The translations under genes were made by a program, and so were the position numbers. 64,000 nt of DNA from Bolinopsis microptera (lineage: Eukaryota > Ctenophora > Tentaculata > Lobata > Bolinopsidae). Positions within the stretch are counted from its first letter, which is position 1. Each line of letters begins with the position of its first letter. The notes under the pieces were generated by a model, which was given only the letters and a program-made list of their open reading frames with translations, was not told the DNA's origin and did not search any database. The stretch is taken from positions 14,462,235 through 14,526,234 of the forward strand of contig NC_087084.1 of NCBI RefSeq assembly GCF_026151205.1, in the 5' to 3' direction. Below, piece after piece: positions 1 to 11,840 of this stretch.

Positions 1-278
1 CTTTTTCTACGTGACAACAAATAACATTCCATGCATTTCAAGATTCCATACTTGAAAAGTTTTTAAAACCCTAAAATATGGAAGAATCACTAAAAACAAC
101 GATTGACGCAAATAACGCAAAAATAACGCACAAATTAACTGTCTGACAATGTTTGAGATTCCAGACAAACTCTAGCCTTATTCAGTGCTGACACGAGTGG
201 TGCAATGTCAAAGAAAGACTAAAAATGTGATTAAAATTGTCCCACTATTCACTAAATAGGTGGCTACAATCTACTATA

Positions 279-1071
279 AACCCCGGCCCCCTTGGTCGGG
301 TACACCCCCGGCCCCCCTTGGTCGGGTACACCCCCGGCCCCCTTGGTCGGGTACACCCCCGGCCCCCCCCCCTTGGTCGGGTACACCCCCGCCCCCCCCC
401 CCCCTTGGTCGGGTACACCCCCGGCCCCCTTGGTCGGGTACACCCCCGGCCCCCTTGGTCGGGTACACCCCCGGCCCCCCTTGGTCGGGTACACCCCCGG
501 CCCCCCTTGGTCGGGTACACCCCCGGCCCCCTTGGTCGGGTACACCCCCGGCCCCCCCCCCCTTGGTCGGGTACACCCCCGGCCCCCCCCCCCCCTTGGT
601 CGGGTACACCCCCGGCCCCCTTGGTCGGGTACACCCCCGGCCCCCTTGGTCGGGTACACCCCCGGCCCCCCTTGGTCGGGTACACCCCCGGCCCCCCTTG
701 GTCAGGTACACCCCCGGTCTCCCTTGGTCGGGTACACCCCCGGCCCCCTTGGTCGGGTACACCCCCGGTCCCCCTTGGTCGGGTACACCACCGGCCCCCT
801 TGGTCGGGTACACCCCCGGTCCCCCTTGGTCGGGTACACCCCCGGCCCCCTTGGTCGGGTACACCCCCGGCCCCCTTGGTCGGGTACACCCCCGGTCCCC
901 CTTGGTCGGGTACACCCCCGGCCCCCCCTTGATCGGGTACACCCCCGGCCCCCCCTTGGTCGGGTACACCCCCGGTCCCTCTTGGTCGGGTACACCCCCG
1001 GCCCCCTTGGTCGGGTACACCCCCGGCCCCCTTGGCCTTGGTCGGGTACACCCCCGGCCGCTCTGGTCGGG
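279..1071. repeat. C-rich minisatellite, about 30 copies of a 22-29 bp unit
   Basis: About 30 tandem copies of a unit with core ttggtcgggtacacccccgg, separated by a C run of variable length (about 4 to 14). The changing C run shifts the frame, and the unit carries no stop in most frames. Long open frames therefore appear on both strands; they encode only PRP, GYTPGP and GVPDQGG type repeats and I do not treat them as genes. The array is almost pure, with point variants such as tcagg, gatcgg and caccacc. The G-rich strand could form quadruplexes and the C-rich strand i-motifs (inference). Confidence 0.95.
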
Positions 1072-2770
1072 AAGAAGACTCTACATCCCATACATACCTT
1101 CTTAACTTGTCTGTTGTAAAGGTGTGCTATATCGTTAGGGTTCCTGATGGCTGAAACTGCCATTTTACAACGAGCTACTGTCACAACATGTCACGTGGTC
1201 ATATGTCACGTGGTCTCTGGTTTCTCTAGTACTATGGTGTTATGTGGTGGTTTAGGGTTCTGGTTTAAAGGGTTTATACAGTTTGTTTCTCTGTTAAAAT
1301 ACAAGTGTTTCTAGTTTAGTTTCTAATCAGTTAAGACTTCAGGTGAGTAAATTAGCGATCTTCATTGTTGTTTTAGTGTCATTTTAGGTTTATGAGTCAA
1401 GTGAGAAACAAATATTAATGCAGAAAGGTTTTAAGTTTTTATTTACAAAGATTATTTATTATATTTAGAATATTTAAACGAGTATAGAATTTAGCAGATT
1501 TTATAAGTTTTAAACAATAAGATATTAAAACATGATTAACTTAATAAAAGCACATAAAAGTTAAGATATAAACAGATTTCAAATTCGACTTTAATTCGAA
1601 AATCGGAATTGACTAAATATTTACAGATTATTGACAAAGAAATAAGAAACACACAGCAAGTTAAAATAACGTAAAATAATAACACAAATTGTTTAGATTG
1701 GCGTAATTGGCTTCACAGAACTTAAAATGTAAGAAATTAGAAATTATAGATTAAATAACAAAGATCTAGATAACAGATCGACAAACAGGTTTACAGTAAA
1801 ACTCCAACTCAGCTCATACCGGACCAAATTACACAGCACCGGACAAGTAAATTCCGGAATTTCATGTCCGGCGAAATCCAATTGTGTACAACCATTTTGA
1901 GAAAAGATTGCCCGGCATTTGTGCATTTGCTTGGAAGTTTAAACTAACTCGAAGTTGGAAGTTTCGCTGTTATTTTATAAAGATTACACAAAATTAGAAC
2001 ACGTTAAAAGTTAAAATAGATTTAAAAAGAACACATTTAGTAAAAATACATTTAAAAAGATCACAAGAATAGATAAAAGCATAACATAAGACTTACTTTA
2101 AGCAAATAAATTCAAGAATAATAGAAAACACATTTAATGAAATAAACAACATGCTATATTGGGGTCCTATAAATAGACATCGGACCCAGATTTCATTAGA
2201 TTAAAGAAAATAAAATTACATTATACATCTTAATATATCATTATTACAAATAATATATATTATTATTACAAAACGGAGTTATTTTTAACTAGGTGTTTAA
2301 AATAGATTTTGTAATTCAAATAATAATTCAATCTTTCCAAAGAGGAATAATATTCTTTATAAAATTCTTCAACAAAATAACAATTCTTCTCTAATTAACA
2401 ATGCTCGAAAATAGTTCTATGGTTATTTCCATAACACATACTCTAACATTTGTGTTGACAAACACAATAACAATTTCTTCATATATAGCTACCTAAACAC
2501 TATATCATGTAAAATCCATCTTTAAATAAAAGTACAGAGCAGTAGAGCATGAGCAGTAATATCCTAAAACAGACAGATAAAATAAATTGAAAGACTAAAA
2601 TAGTATTAGTAGAATTGAGTTACTATTAGTGCTACACTCAAAAGAAAGACGATGTAAAGATCACGCACAGTAGTCAGTATAGTAGTCAGTAATGATGATT
2701 AATCTCACATGACACTATATCACAATATTTTATCAACAAAGTTCATTAACTTCTTTCCCAAAACATCAAT
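1072..2770. other. AT-rich stretch without a recognised gene
   Basis: No convincing coding region. A 13-bp direct repeat, atgtcacgtggtc, lies at 1188-1200 and 1203-1215 and carries a CACGTG E-box in each copy. A good splice-donor-like string (cttcaggtgagt) lies near 1339-1350, so a noncoding or leader exon is possible but unsupported. A TATAAATA string lies near 2168. The rest is AT-rich. Confidence 0.5.
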
Positions 2771-2880
2771 TATTGCTAGGCAGTTATTGCTAGACAGTTG
2801 TTGTTACTAGGCACATCAGTTGTTGTTGCTAGGCACAACAGTTGTTGTTGCTAGGCACAGTTGTTGTTGCTAGGCACAAT
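2771..2880. repeat. Minisatellite of about 22-bp units (gttgttgttgctaggcacaa)
   Basis: About five imperfect units of gttgttgttgctaggcacaa type, starting with degenerate attgctaggcagtt copies. The array runs into the 3' end of the minus-strand reading frame at 2851-3669, so the last residues of that frame (PSNNNCA) are written by repeat units. Confidence 0.8.
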
Positions 2881-3669
2881 TGCAACATATTCCTCAACCT
2901 CCAGGGGCAGGACTTGGTAAAACAAATCATCCAGATCCATCTTAATAGACTGCTGCAGACCTGGGTCCAGCTTGACTAGCTTCCAGCAATGGAACCTGAT
3001 CAGGTCCTCTCTAGAGGCCCACACACCATCAGAGGCGTTCTCCATGACCGCCTTTATGTTAAACCTTGTCCTGATAGCTTCAGGTGCATCGGACTTAGGG
3101 TCAGCTAAATCAGCAGCCTTGTAGACAACCTTGTTGTTTGTAGCTCCTCCACTTTTACGTTCTGGGTCGATGGGTTTGGGACGCAAAACTAGCTTCTTTA
3201 ACTCCAACAAGACAATGTTACTGACATCAACAAAACACCGTCGGAACGCTTCACTGTCGAACTTATCAATTGTAAAGTCGTAAACCAGATCGTTTGCTTT
3301 CTGTGCCATACAGATCAGAGCCAGTCTGACGTCATCACAGTCCGGCATGAACCTCAGAGTGCTCATCTCGTTCAGCACCCTCCCGAACGGTATCCGGACA
3401 TCAAACCCAACCTCCTTGTTGCAGAAGTACTTTCGGGTGATCAGATCGAATTTCTTGACAATTCCCAAACACAAGGAAATGTCCGGGTGACCAAAGTCGG
3501 ACTCCAGCACAACAAAGTCCTCCGCTACGTATTTGAAGTTGAGGACTTTGCCGCCGCTTTTGCCTCCGCTTTTTTCAGTGGCTTTGTCGGTCCCGGAGTT
3601 CTGTCGACCGAATGCGTGGTCCACCATAGAGTTCCTCCTTGCAATAGACTTTTCCACAACGGAAAACAT
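2851..3669 (-). CDS. Uncharacterised 272-residue protein, single open exon
   Basis: An uninterrupted minus-strand frame of 272 codons starts at an ATG at 3669. I do not recognise the family. The N-terminus is basic and carries a short repeated GGKSGGK string near residues 35-41. The middle looks like a folded globular domain with mixed hydrophobic and charged residues, including VVLESDFGHPDISLC and FRRCFVDVSNIVLLELKK. A second charged part follows, with WASREDLIRFHCWKLVKLD near residues 218-236. No signal peptide or membrane helix is seen. The last few residues are encoded by minisatellite units, so the original C-terminus may have been replaced. It could be a single-exon host gene, one exon of a larger gene, or a domesticated or relic transposon protein. 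Its amino-acid composition is ordinary, and 819 bases without a stop in an AT-rich background favours real coding. Confidence 0.55.
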   Translation of the reverse strand: MFSVVEKSIARRNSMVDHAFGRQNSGTDKATEKSGGKSGGKVLNFKYVAEDFVVLESDFGHPDISLCLGIVKKFDLITRKYFCNKEVGFDVRIPFGRVLNEMSTLRFMPDCDDVRLALICMAQKANDLVYDFTIDKFDSEAFRRCFVDVSNIVLLELKKLVLRPKPIDPERKSGGATNNKVVYKAADLADPKSDAPEAIRTRFNIKAVMENASDGVWASREDLIRFHCWKLVKLDPGLQQSIKMDLDDLFYQVLPLEVEEYVAIVPSNNNCA

Positions 3670-4079
3670 GGCTGGTTCTATGATCTATAGGTATTTTTAC
3701 GATCTATAAGTATTTGTATGATCTAAAAGCATTTTGTATCTAAAAGTATTTTTATTTCATGGTCTATTTTTATGATCTAAAAGTATTTTTATGAAAATTA
3801 TCAACTTGAGTAGTTAATTCTGAAGGTTGTTTAAAAACGACGGTTCAATACGTGAAAATTCGAATTATACTGACTTCGATATGAAAATAATAACGTCAAA
3901 TATGAAGGGGAGAGGAAGGCTGACTCCAAAAGGGAACAGCACAGTAAAAGGACGTTACCAACAAATGTGTAGGTACAGACTAGTAAGTAGGTCTGGAGGG
4001 GGAAGGTATGTACTTATATCATAAGTGGTACACTGTAACAATGAAAGCATCGTGACGTTGAGATGAATCTCTACATCTA
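3670..4079. other. AT-rich upstream region, no gene seen
   Basis: Lies upstream of the minus-strand frame at 2851-3669 and so may contain its promoter. It holds imperfect repeats of gatctaaaagtatttttat type at about 3695-3795. Short open frames here have no recognisable product. Confidence 0.4.
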
Positions 4080-4402
4080 ACACAACAATAGCCCCCGGCT
4101 ACCAACTCAATAATGCAAATTGTAAGAGCGGTACCTAGTACAATATCTCCCAGTAAAGCTCCGCTACAATGCAAATTGTAAGAGCGGTACCTAGTACAAT
4201 ATCTCCCAGAATAAAGAGAAAGCTCATACTCAGCTATGAAAGTGACGTGACGTTGAGATGAATCTCACAACAATAGCCCCCAAGTACAAGTTCCCACTCA
4301 AATTCAATAATGCAAATTGTAAGAGCGGTATCTAGTACAATATCTCTCAGTAAAGCTCCGCTACAATGCAATAATATCCCCCAGTAGAAAGAGAAAGCTC
4401 AT
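4080..4402. repeat. Imperfect duplication blocks flanking the 15-bp array
   Basis: A segment containing gcaaattgtaagagcggtac and ctagtacaatatctcccag occurs about three times (from about 4114, 4170 and 4312), with interspersed copies of gtgacgttgagatgaatctc and caacaatagcccc. These are tandem or segmental micro-duplications. They merge into the 15-bp satellite that follows. Confidence 0.7.
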
Positions 4403-5154
4403 ACTCAGCTACAAGACACTCAGCTACAAGACACTCAGCTACAAGACACTCAGCTACAAGGCACTCAGCTACAAGACACTCAGCTACAAGACACTCAGCT
4501 ACAAGACACTCAGCTACAAGACACTCAGCTACAAGACACTCAGCTACAAGACACTCAGCTACAAGACACTCAGCTACAAGACACTCAGCTACAAGACACT
4601 CAGCTACAAGACACTCAGCTACAAGACACTCAGCTACAAGACACTCAGCTACAAGACACTCAGCTACAAGACACTCAGCTACAAGACACTCAGCTACAAG
4701 ACACTCAGCTACAAGACACTCAGCTACAAGACACTCAGCTACAAGACACTCAGCTACAAGACACTCAGCTACAAGACACTCAGCTACAAGACACTCAGCT
4801 ACAAGACACTCAGCTACAAGACACTCAGCTACAAGACACTCAGCTACAAGACACTCAGCTACAAGACACTCAGCTACAAGACACTCAGCTACAAGACACT
4901 CAGCTACAAGACACTCAGCTACAAGACACTCAGCTACAAGACACTCAGCTACAAGACACTCAGCTACAAGACACTCAGCTACAAGACACTCAGCTACAAG
5001 ACACTCAGCTACAAGACACTCAGCTACAAGACACTCAGCTACAAGACACTCAGCTACAAGACACTCAGCTACAAGACACTCAGCTGCAAGACACTCAGCT
5101 ACAAGACACTCAGCTACAAGACACTCAGCTACAAGACACTCAGCTACAAGACAC
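4403..5154. repeat. Homogeneous 15-bp satellite, about 50 copies of acaagacactcagct
   Basis: About 50 head-to-tail copies of acaagacactcagct. I see only two single-base variants (a g for a near 4456 and near 5085). The near identity points to very recent amplification. The unit is a multiple of three, but no open frame is carried through it. Confidence 0.97.
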
Positions 5155-5670
5155 GGGGGACATATTCTAATAATACTCGGTGTGATGAAGGGAATTAGTG
5201 ACAGGTAAAATTTGATTAACTTGCAGGTGAAGGTTCCTGGTGGAGAGAGACAACCATTTAATTTCAGATTTCATCAGTTTGCTTGGGTGGGCATTGATAT
5301 TTGGGCCAACATCACAACCCGTGTACATTATATAATATATATACATAACCCGATTATAACAAAATAGACCGTTGAAAAGGCATTAACGTTATAAATATAG
5401 TTCACTACCTTTGGCTTTAGCAAGGGACCCCCCCCCCCCCCCCCCCCCCAAGGACCACTATAAATTATCCGCATGTCAGATCAAATTAAAAGTAGAGAGG
5501 AAATAAGTTATAACTTACCTTATCAGTATTAATCTATTGGGTTAATGTTTAGCGGCTAAATCATTAATAACGTTTTTGGTAAAACAACCACCGTAAACCC
5601 GTTAATGAGTTTTTAGAATTATACTGCACCTGCTAGTAAAAATATTTTAAAAGAACTGGACGGTTACACC
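5155..5670. other. No gene seen; contains a 22-base C run
   Basis: AT-rich. A homopolymer of about 22 C lies at 5428-5449. No coding region, RNA gene or transposon end is recognised. Confidence 0.5.
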
Positions 5671-5770
5671 TATGAAAGCTACGGCCATTACTGAAAGTAT
5701 GAAAGCTACGGCCATTACTGGAAGTATGAAAGCTACGGCCATTACTGAAAGTATGAAAGCTACGGCCATA
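5671..5770. repeat. 27-bp tandem repeat, four copies
   Basis: Four copies of a 27-bp unit beginning tatgaaagctacggccat and ending ctgaaag. The last copy is truncated. Confidence 0.9.
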
Positions 5771-5965
5771 ACAGCTACAATATAACCATATACTAAATAG
5801 ACTTTACTAGTGTAGCAAAGTAAACTCTACTACTTATACAGAAGAGTTGTAAGAACATTCTAGACTATCTAACTAGCCGTTTTTAACAATTGCAGCACTT
5901 TTCTAATGTTGTCCTCATCAAGTTCATCAACAAGTACTAGTGTGTCAGTACATTTAAAGAAAGAG

Positions 5966-6122
5966 CTCTAACGTTGAACTCTAATGTTGAACTCTAATGT
6001 TGAACTCTAATGTGAACTCTAATGTTGAACCCTAATGTTGAACTCTAACGTTGAACTCTAACGTTGAACTCTAATGTGAACTCTAATGTTGACCCTAATG
6101 TTGAACTCTAACGTTGAACTCC
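5966..6122. repeat. 13-bp tandem repeat (aactctaatgttg)
   Basis: About 12 imperfect copies of aactctaatgttg or aactctaacgttg, some shortened to 12 or 11 bases. Confidence 0.9.
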
Positions 6123-8700
6123 TTCAATTGTTATCACTATTATCACAATTATTATCGGGTCTGTAAAATGAATAAGAATTACCAAAACCACTAAAGAGTA
6201 AAGAGCAGTACAAACATTACAAAAATAAGGAAAGTACAACATGAACAACTAGCTGATAACTGGTTAGTTAAAATATAACAATATGCTTCAATTCAGATTT
6301 TCGGAGAGCTGAAGGGTTTCTACGATCTTAACTAAAACAGCACATTTCAAGAACAAGGAAATTAATAAATAAAAATTAATAAATTCCTCCTCTGAAGGTA
6401 AATTCCTCCTGCAAAAGGGAAAACAGGACTGTAAAGATTTCAACAGTCGTCAAGTGCAAGCCAGGAAGCTAGCCTCTAAAACTAAACCGTGCGTGTCACT
6501 CAATATCTGATTTCAACATAATGATTATCTGACAGCCAGTACACAGTGAGCACAGGATGATGAAAGAGAAGATCTACAAGGTCCGCGAGGAAACCTAATG
6601 TGCATTTTATGCACTCGCACTCAAACATTGTGCATTATATGCTCAGCTGAGCAAAGAAAACGGGAAATGCTAACTTTTAACAATAAGAACTAAGTTTTAG
6701 AAGAAATGATTTTCTGTCAACTATATATAATATACTAAATAACTAGATTACGTACTGAGGAAAGTAAATGTTTACAAGCGCAACGGAGACACTATCTCAA
6801 CTCCAGTTACTGCATGGCTAGGCTGTGTCATCAACTCAACTCTACATAACTACAACCAACACTCCCAAACAAATCAGTTTTAACTTTCAACTCCCCAGTT
6901 AAACCTGGAAAAGAAGAAGAATCTTCACTACATTCCTCCAAGAAGAAGAATCTTCACTACATTCCTGCCAGATGATCTACAAGGGAACCAGAGCTGGATT
7001 ACACGCCAGACACGCACATAATACAACACATATTGGTATGTACAGCCTCCTTATAAGGCTAACAGTGGCCTGCAGAGTAGGGTTACGATACATGTGTTGA
7101 CAGAAAGGACTGACCAATCAGTGAGCAGTACAGAGTGCTGACAACCAATCAGCGTGCAGAGCGGTGGGGTAGGAATGTCAGGGATATGTCGAGGAGAAGC
7201 GGGTGGTTTGTCAAGCGCAACCCTGGTGTGGGACTGAAGATGGGAATTGGGGTGAAGTGGACACATACCCGGTTCTGGGTGCTCAGTGCCCGGTTCTGCG
7301 GGTTCAATGCCGCTGTTCAGTGTTAAGGACCCGGCATGTTTCCCATGTTTGATGAGTTGTGATTAGCGCAACATGGTTCAGAGGTGACGAGGGAAATGTG
7401 CGGAAAACAATGTGGAGTTCATTACGTTATAGAACCAGGAAATTAGGGGTTATCAATTAAGTGGGTGTCAATTAGTAAAGCTCATCATGTTGACGTGTCC
7501 AGGGATTAGTTGGTAGTTACTGATTATATGGAAACAAGCCATAAAACCATGCAGTGAGCTGGTTTCAAACCGGAACAACAACTGTATTTGTATGATATCT
7601 TAATGGAGAGGAGGGGGTGAGGAGAGGGGGAGGAGAGGGGAGGAGGGGTGAGGAGAGGGGAGGAGGTGGGTAAAAATACGAGCTTGGCCCAACAACCTCT
7701 CGTTCAACGAACAGCAAACGTAGAACAATAGAGGGTATGAGACCGATTCGGGTACGAATATTCAAAGCCAGAAAAGCGATTGTGCAAGAAACTTATAGGG
7801 TTGCATGAAAGAAAATTTAAGAAAAATCTTATTAAAACTGCTAAGTGACCTATGATGATGAAACGAGCACAAAAAGCACTTGATGTGGCTCGTTCTGTAA
7901 GATAAAGACATCTAACTACAAAATAATTATTTTGAGCTCTAATTACGATATATTTAAAGTTTATCTTAAGAGTTAAAAAGCGACCCCCCAGGAAGGGATG
8001 AATAGAAATGCCTACAGTTTACCATGTACACGTAACACTGTATAATAACACTGTATATAACACTGTATAATATATCACATGATAAGACTGCAGAACGTAA
8101 CATTGAGTAGAGTTCAGTGTGTCTCACGCAATCCATTAGTACTTTTTGAAGAGTAAGAGGGGGGATGTCAGGGGGGGGGGGGGGGGACAACGTGTAAGTT
8201 CGGACCTTATTAAGAGAGCTGGGGAAGATGTTTTGAAATGTGGATAAGAACTGCTATTGAAAAATAACCTAAAAAGGAATATCTGTAATCTGTTTACGGG
8301 AAAATGTCAAATATTAAATTTAAAAGCCCCCCCCCCCCCCCCGGCCCCCAGTAGAACTAGAATATGTTTTTCTGTATTTCTGTAACGTGATATTTGTGAG
8401 GTTCTGCCCACATGTCTACTGCTGCATGATCACCTGTTACTGGTTGAAAGCAGATTCTCTCATTATTACCGCACCATATTATATAGATCTTACTATATAC
8501 ATATTATATATGTATGATGCAAGGTGACATTATTATATACACTCTTCTACTATTGAATGAAGTGCAGCACCCACAAATATTCAAAGTATTTGAACAATAC
8601 ACGTGCAGATTCTAATTACGCCCCAACAAAAGGGTGGCTGCACACAAGCTTACAAAATCAACTGTTAGAATAAAGGAACTATTCATTAACCCAAATATGT
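6123..8700. other. Gene-poor stretch with small repeats
   Basis: No supported gene. It includes a 28-bp direct duplication (agaagaagaatcttcactac core) at about 6913-6966, a purine-rich GAGGAGGGG tract at about 7603-7672, a 16-G run at 8171-8186 and a 16-C run at 8327-8342. Short open frames near 7051-7326 and 7565-7765 are low-complexity or lack any family signal. Confidence 0.5.
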
Positions 8701-8732
8701 ACTAACATCCTATAACAAGGCGAGCTGCACGA

Positions 8733-9013
8733 CCTATAAATAGATACAGAATCCTGTCACGTGCGTTACCTAGGACACATCTGATTGGGTGGGAAAATCA
8801 CGTGGGTTGTCATAGTGAAACCTGATTGGTTAAAACGTCACGTGATTGATATCCGGTCTTGTTATAGGGTGATGTAAGGGACAACTCCGTTACAAACTAA
8901 TCTAGACAGAAGGGGTGGGACTGATTGAGACGAGGCCAGGTTTGTTCTCTTGACCTCATCATGAAGTAAAAGTTTCTTACTGACCAATAGGAGGCTCTTA
9001 TCAACACCACGTG
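8733..9013. promoter_or_regulatory. Candidate CCAAT / CACGTG cluster with a TATAAATA string
   Basis: A TATAAATA string lies at about 8736-8743. CACGTG boxes lie at 8758, 8799, 8839 and 9008. Three of these have an ATTGG or CCAAT box within about 10 to 20 bases (at 8784, 8825 and 8984). CCAAT (NF-Y) next to E-box (USF/bHLH) is a common animal promoter grammar. No downstream exon is recognised on either strand, so the role is inferred only from motif density. Confidence 0.3.
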
Positions 9014-9061
9014 ATCAACTAACAAGAGCCCCTGTTTCCATCGCAGTATTTTGACACACAT

Positions 9062-9100
9062 TAACATTTAACATATTATATTATATTATATTATATTATA
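9062..9100. repeat. (TATTA)n microsatellite
   Basis: About six copies of ATATT / TATTA. Confidence 0.85.
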
Positions 9101-9244
9101 CTACAATATGTATAATATGAAATGTACACAACTGACTAGAGCGAATATATGGACCAAATCACAAGATCGGAGCTTATTTCAGCCTATTTCAATGACAACC
9201 AAGCTGAATTGTTAGAAATCAAAGTTAAAAATCAAAAGTATTAG

Positions 9245-9645
9245 CCTTAAGAAGCAACAGTAAGGAACAAAAGTAAGGAGCAACATTAAGGAGCAACATT
9301 AAGGAGCAACATTAAGAAACAAAAGTAAGGAGCAACATTAAGGAGCAACATTAAGAAACAAAAGTAAGGAGCAACATTAAGGAGCAAAAGTAAGAAGCAA
9401 CATTAAGAAACAAAAGTAAGGAGCAACATTAAGGAGCAACATTAAGAAACAAAAGTAAGGAGCAACATTAAGGAGCAACATTAAGAAACAAAAGTAAGGA
9501 GCAACATTAAGGAGCAAAAGTAAGAAGCAACATTAAGAAACAAAAGTAAGAAGCAACAGTAAGGAGCAACATTAAGGAGCAACATTAAGGAGCAACATTA
9601 AGGAGCAACATTAAGAAGCAACATTAAGGAGCAACATTAAGGAGC
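9245..9645. repeat. Compound 13-bp array with higher-order order
   Basis: About 30 units of 13 bases of two alternating kinds, aaggagcaacatt and aagaaacaaaagt. The kinds follow each other in a repeating pattern, so a higher-order period of about 39 bp and longer blocks is visible before the array ends in pure aaggagcaacatt. Confidence 0.9.
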
Positions 9646-11178
9646 AAGACAATGGTTTGAAAAGTAGCTAACTACTTACTACACACTTATTCCTTAAATA
9701 CAACGTTAACTGCTCTCAATTTGAAACCTGACACCTTTTGTAATGTACTTTGCAATGTTTTCTGTACTACTATCCTGTAGTACAAAGTTCCTGTATCAGG
9801 CTATTGGCTTCAGATTAGTGGTACATAAGAGCCCTCATGTTATGTAGATAAGATGTGGAGTGTGGACTAGCTATACTAAAGTTAGTTTAAATACTAACTA
9901 CCTGGTTAAAACCTGTCCTGGATACCAACATATAAAAACTCAATAAATGTACTTATTAGCAGTTGTGAAGCTAGTTACTTAAGTCTGTGAGAGGGGACCA
10001 TTTAGTTCAAGAAAACAACAATTCTCTTTAACTGCACGATCTTACGTTATAGGGTATTACAATTACTACAATTAAGTTGTAATTTAATCGTAAAATTCGA
10101 ACTAAAGGAAAATAGAAGCTGCAGATATTTCGATATGGTTTTTATTAGGTACTTGATTTAATTATTTATAGAATTCTTCTCTTGATTCATTTAATTTTTG
10201 TTGCTGCCCTATCAGGATGTAATATTACCGCTGTTTCATCTTTTATTAAGAACGTATGTCGCTACTTATCGAGATGTGGTACAAGTGGAAAGTAATCCAA
10301 TAATAACACTAGTTCTCTGTCACGTACAACTAATGTATTGTTACTGTTTTTCTAGTTACTTTATGATTAATAACCAAGACACTTCGAGCTAGGGGGGCTA
10401 TGGAGTTAAGAAGAGCTCAGCACGGGTGCAAGATGTGGACGCAATATCCACAATCATATTTATATGGCCAAATGCTCATTTTAATATGACTAAGTGACTT
10501 TTTGTAGCAAACATTTGAGTAACATCTCTGTTGATACCTTCATCTTTAATATCAATATCAGAGTGCCAATCTCAACAACAAATCTGACGTAAACTAAACA
10601 CAAACAGTATCCAAACACTTGCACTAAACAGTTATTAACAGTATAAATATATAATATAACAAATATTATACTATAATGATATATGCTATAATAAATTATA
10701 AAATGACTCACCATTATTTGACTTGTGGTTGTTATTCACATAGCTGCTCAGGTATTCTTGTCTCTCCACCTGTCTCAAGCTTCATTCCATCATCTCTACT
10801 TAGACGTTATAGTGTTAGTTTCATCACACAAACGTCACACAAATATATCACACATATCACAATTGGTGAATTGTAGATTGTGTGGGTGTGTTATATTATG
10901 TGTGATATTATGATAATATGTGTGATATATGTGTGATATATGATACACATATGACAGTTTTGTGATCTACTAAGGATGCATAATGATTGCATAATGAACT
11001 GATATATACCTGTAGTCCTGTGGTCCTGTTATGTGTATTATAAGGAGTGTAATGTGTAATATAAAGTACTATAACGTTGTTAATGTTCAAGTTCTATTTC
11101 GAATTCAATTAAGAATGAACATTACGTGAAATATGAGCCTCCACTTAGAATGACTGAAAGTTCATAACTATAATAGCC
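9646..11178. other. AT-rich stretch, no gene seen
   Basis: No convincing coding region. Between about 10830 and 10960 there is a patch of atatcacacatatcac and gtgtgatatatg type strings that are partly complementary and could fold. Several open frames of 60-74 codons here are leucine- or isoleucine-rich products of AT-rich DNA and are not called. Confidence 0.45.
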
Positions 11179-11334
11179 ACGTAGTATACACTCCTTATAT
11201 GGGCATCACGTGTAGTATACACTCCTTATATGGGCATCACGTGTAGTATACACTCCTTATATGGGCATCACGTGTAGTACACACTCCTTATATGGGCATC
11301 ACGTGTAGTATACACTCCTTATATGGGCATCACG
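11179..11334. repeat. 31-bp tandem repeat, five copies
   Basis: Five nearly identical copies of a 31-bp unit containing gtagtatacactccttat and gggcatcacgt. Each unit junction holds a CACGTG-like box. Confidence 0.92.
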
Positions 11335-11840
11335 TTGTATTTATGTGTGGGAAGTGCATCAGACTAATAATAACTACACTAGTTATATGTAAATCACCTT
11401 TATCAAAATATCATTATCAGCAATTTTATGGAGATTTCACATCACTCAAAATCTGTATAAACTATTCATAAGAAATTACAATAAATTATAATAAATTACC
11501 TTTCCAAGTAACGACCTCTATAGTAAACAAAAGATGTTTTTTGAAACAAAGTTACTTAACTCAGTTACTAAAGTTACACAAAGTTACTAAACTCAGTTAC
11601 TAAAGTTACACAAAGTTACTAAACTCAGTACAACCCTCCCCTTATAAACAAGACACAATTACACAATTTAATGTGCGCAAATAAAACTAAAACATTAAAC
11701 AAGAGCTGTCATCACTGTGATTATAATAAATTAACTAAGCTTTGTCACGGAGCCATAACTCAACCTGATACAAAATCCAACTAATTACCTAATTACCGAC
11801 TAATTACCTAATTGGTTAACCACCCAATTAGTAATTTCTC
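11335..11840. other. Downstream flank of the MRPS18B-like gene
   Basis: Contains a 32-bp tandem repeat (aaagttac and taaactcagttac core, about 2.8 copies) at about 11539-11630. The 3' untranslated region of the minus-strand ribosomal protein gene should lie here. No canonical AATAAA is seen close to its stop. Confidence 0.5.

Noticed and set aside
237-1184. Six overlapping long open frames on both strands
   Set aside because: They lie in the C-rich minisatellite and encode only repeats of its unit in different registers. The flanks give no start context, domain or splice support.
4403-5154. Possible CRISPR-like array
   Set aside because: It is a continuous 15-bp tandem repeat without spacers, in a eukaryotic context. 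The same applies to the arrays at 5966, 9245 and 11179.
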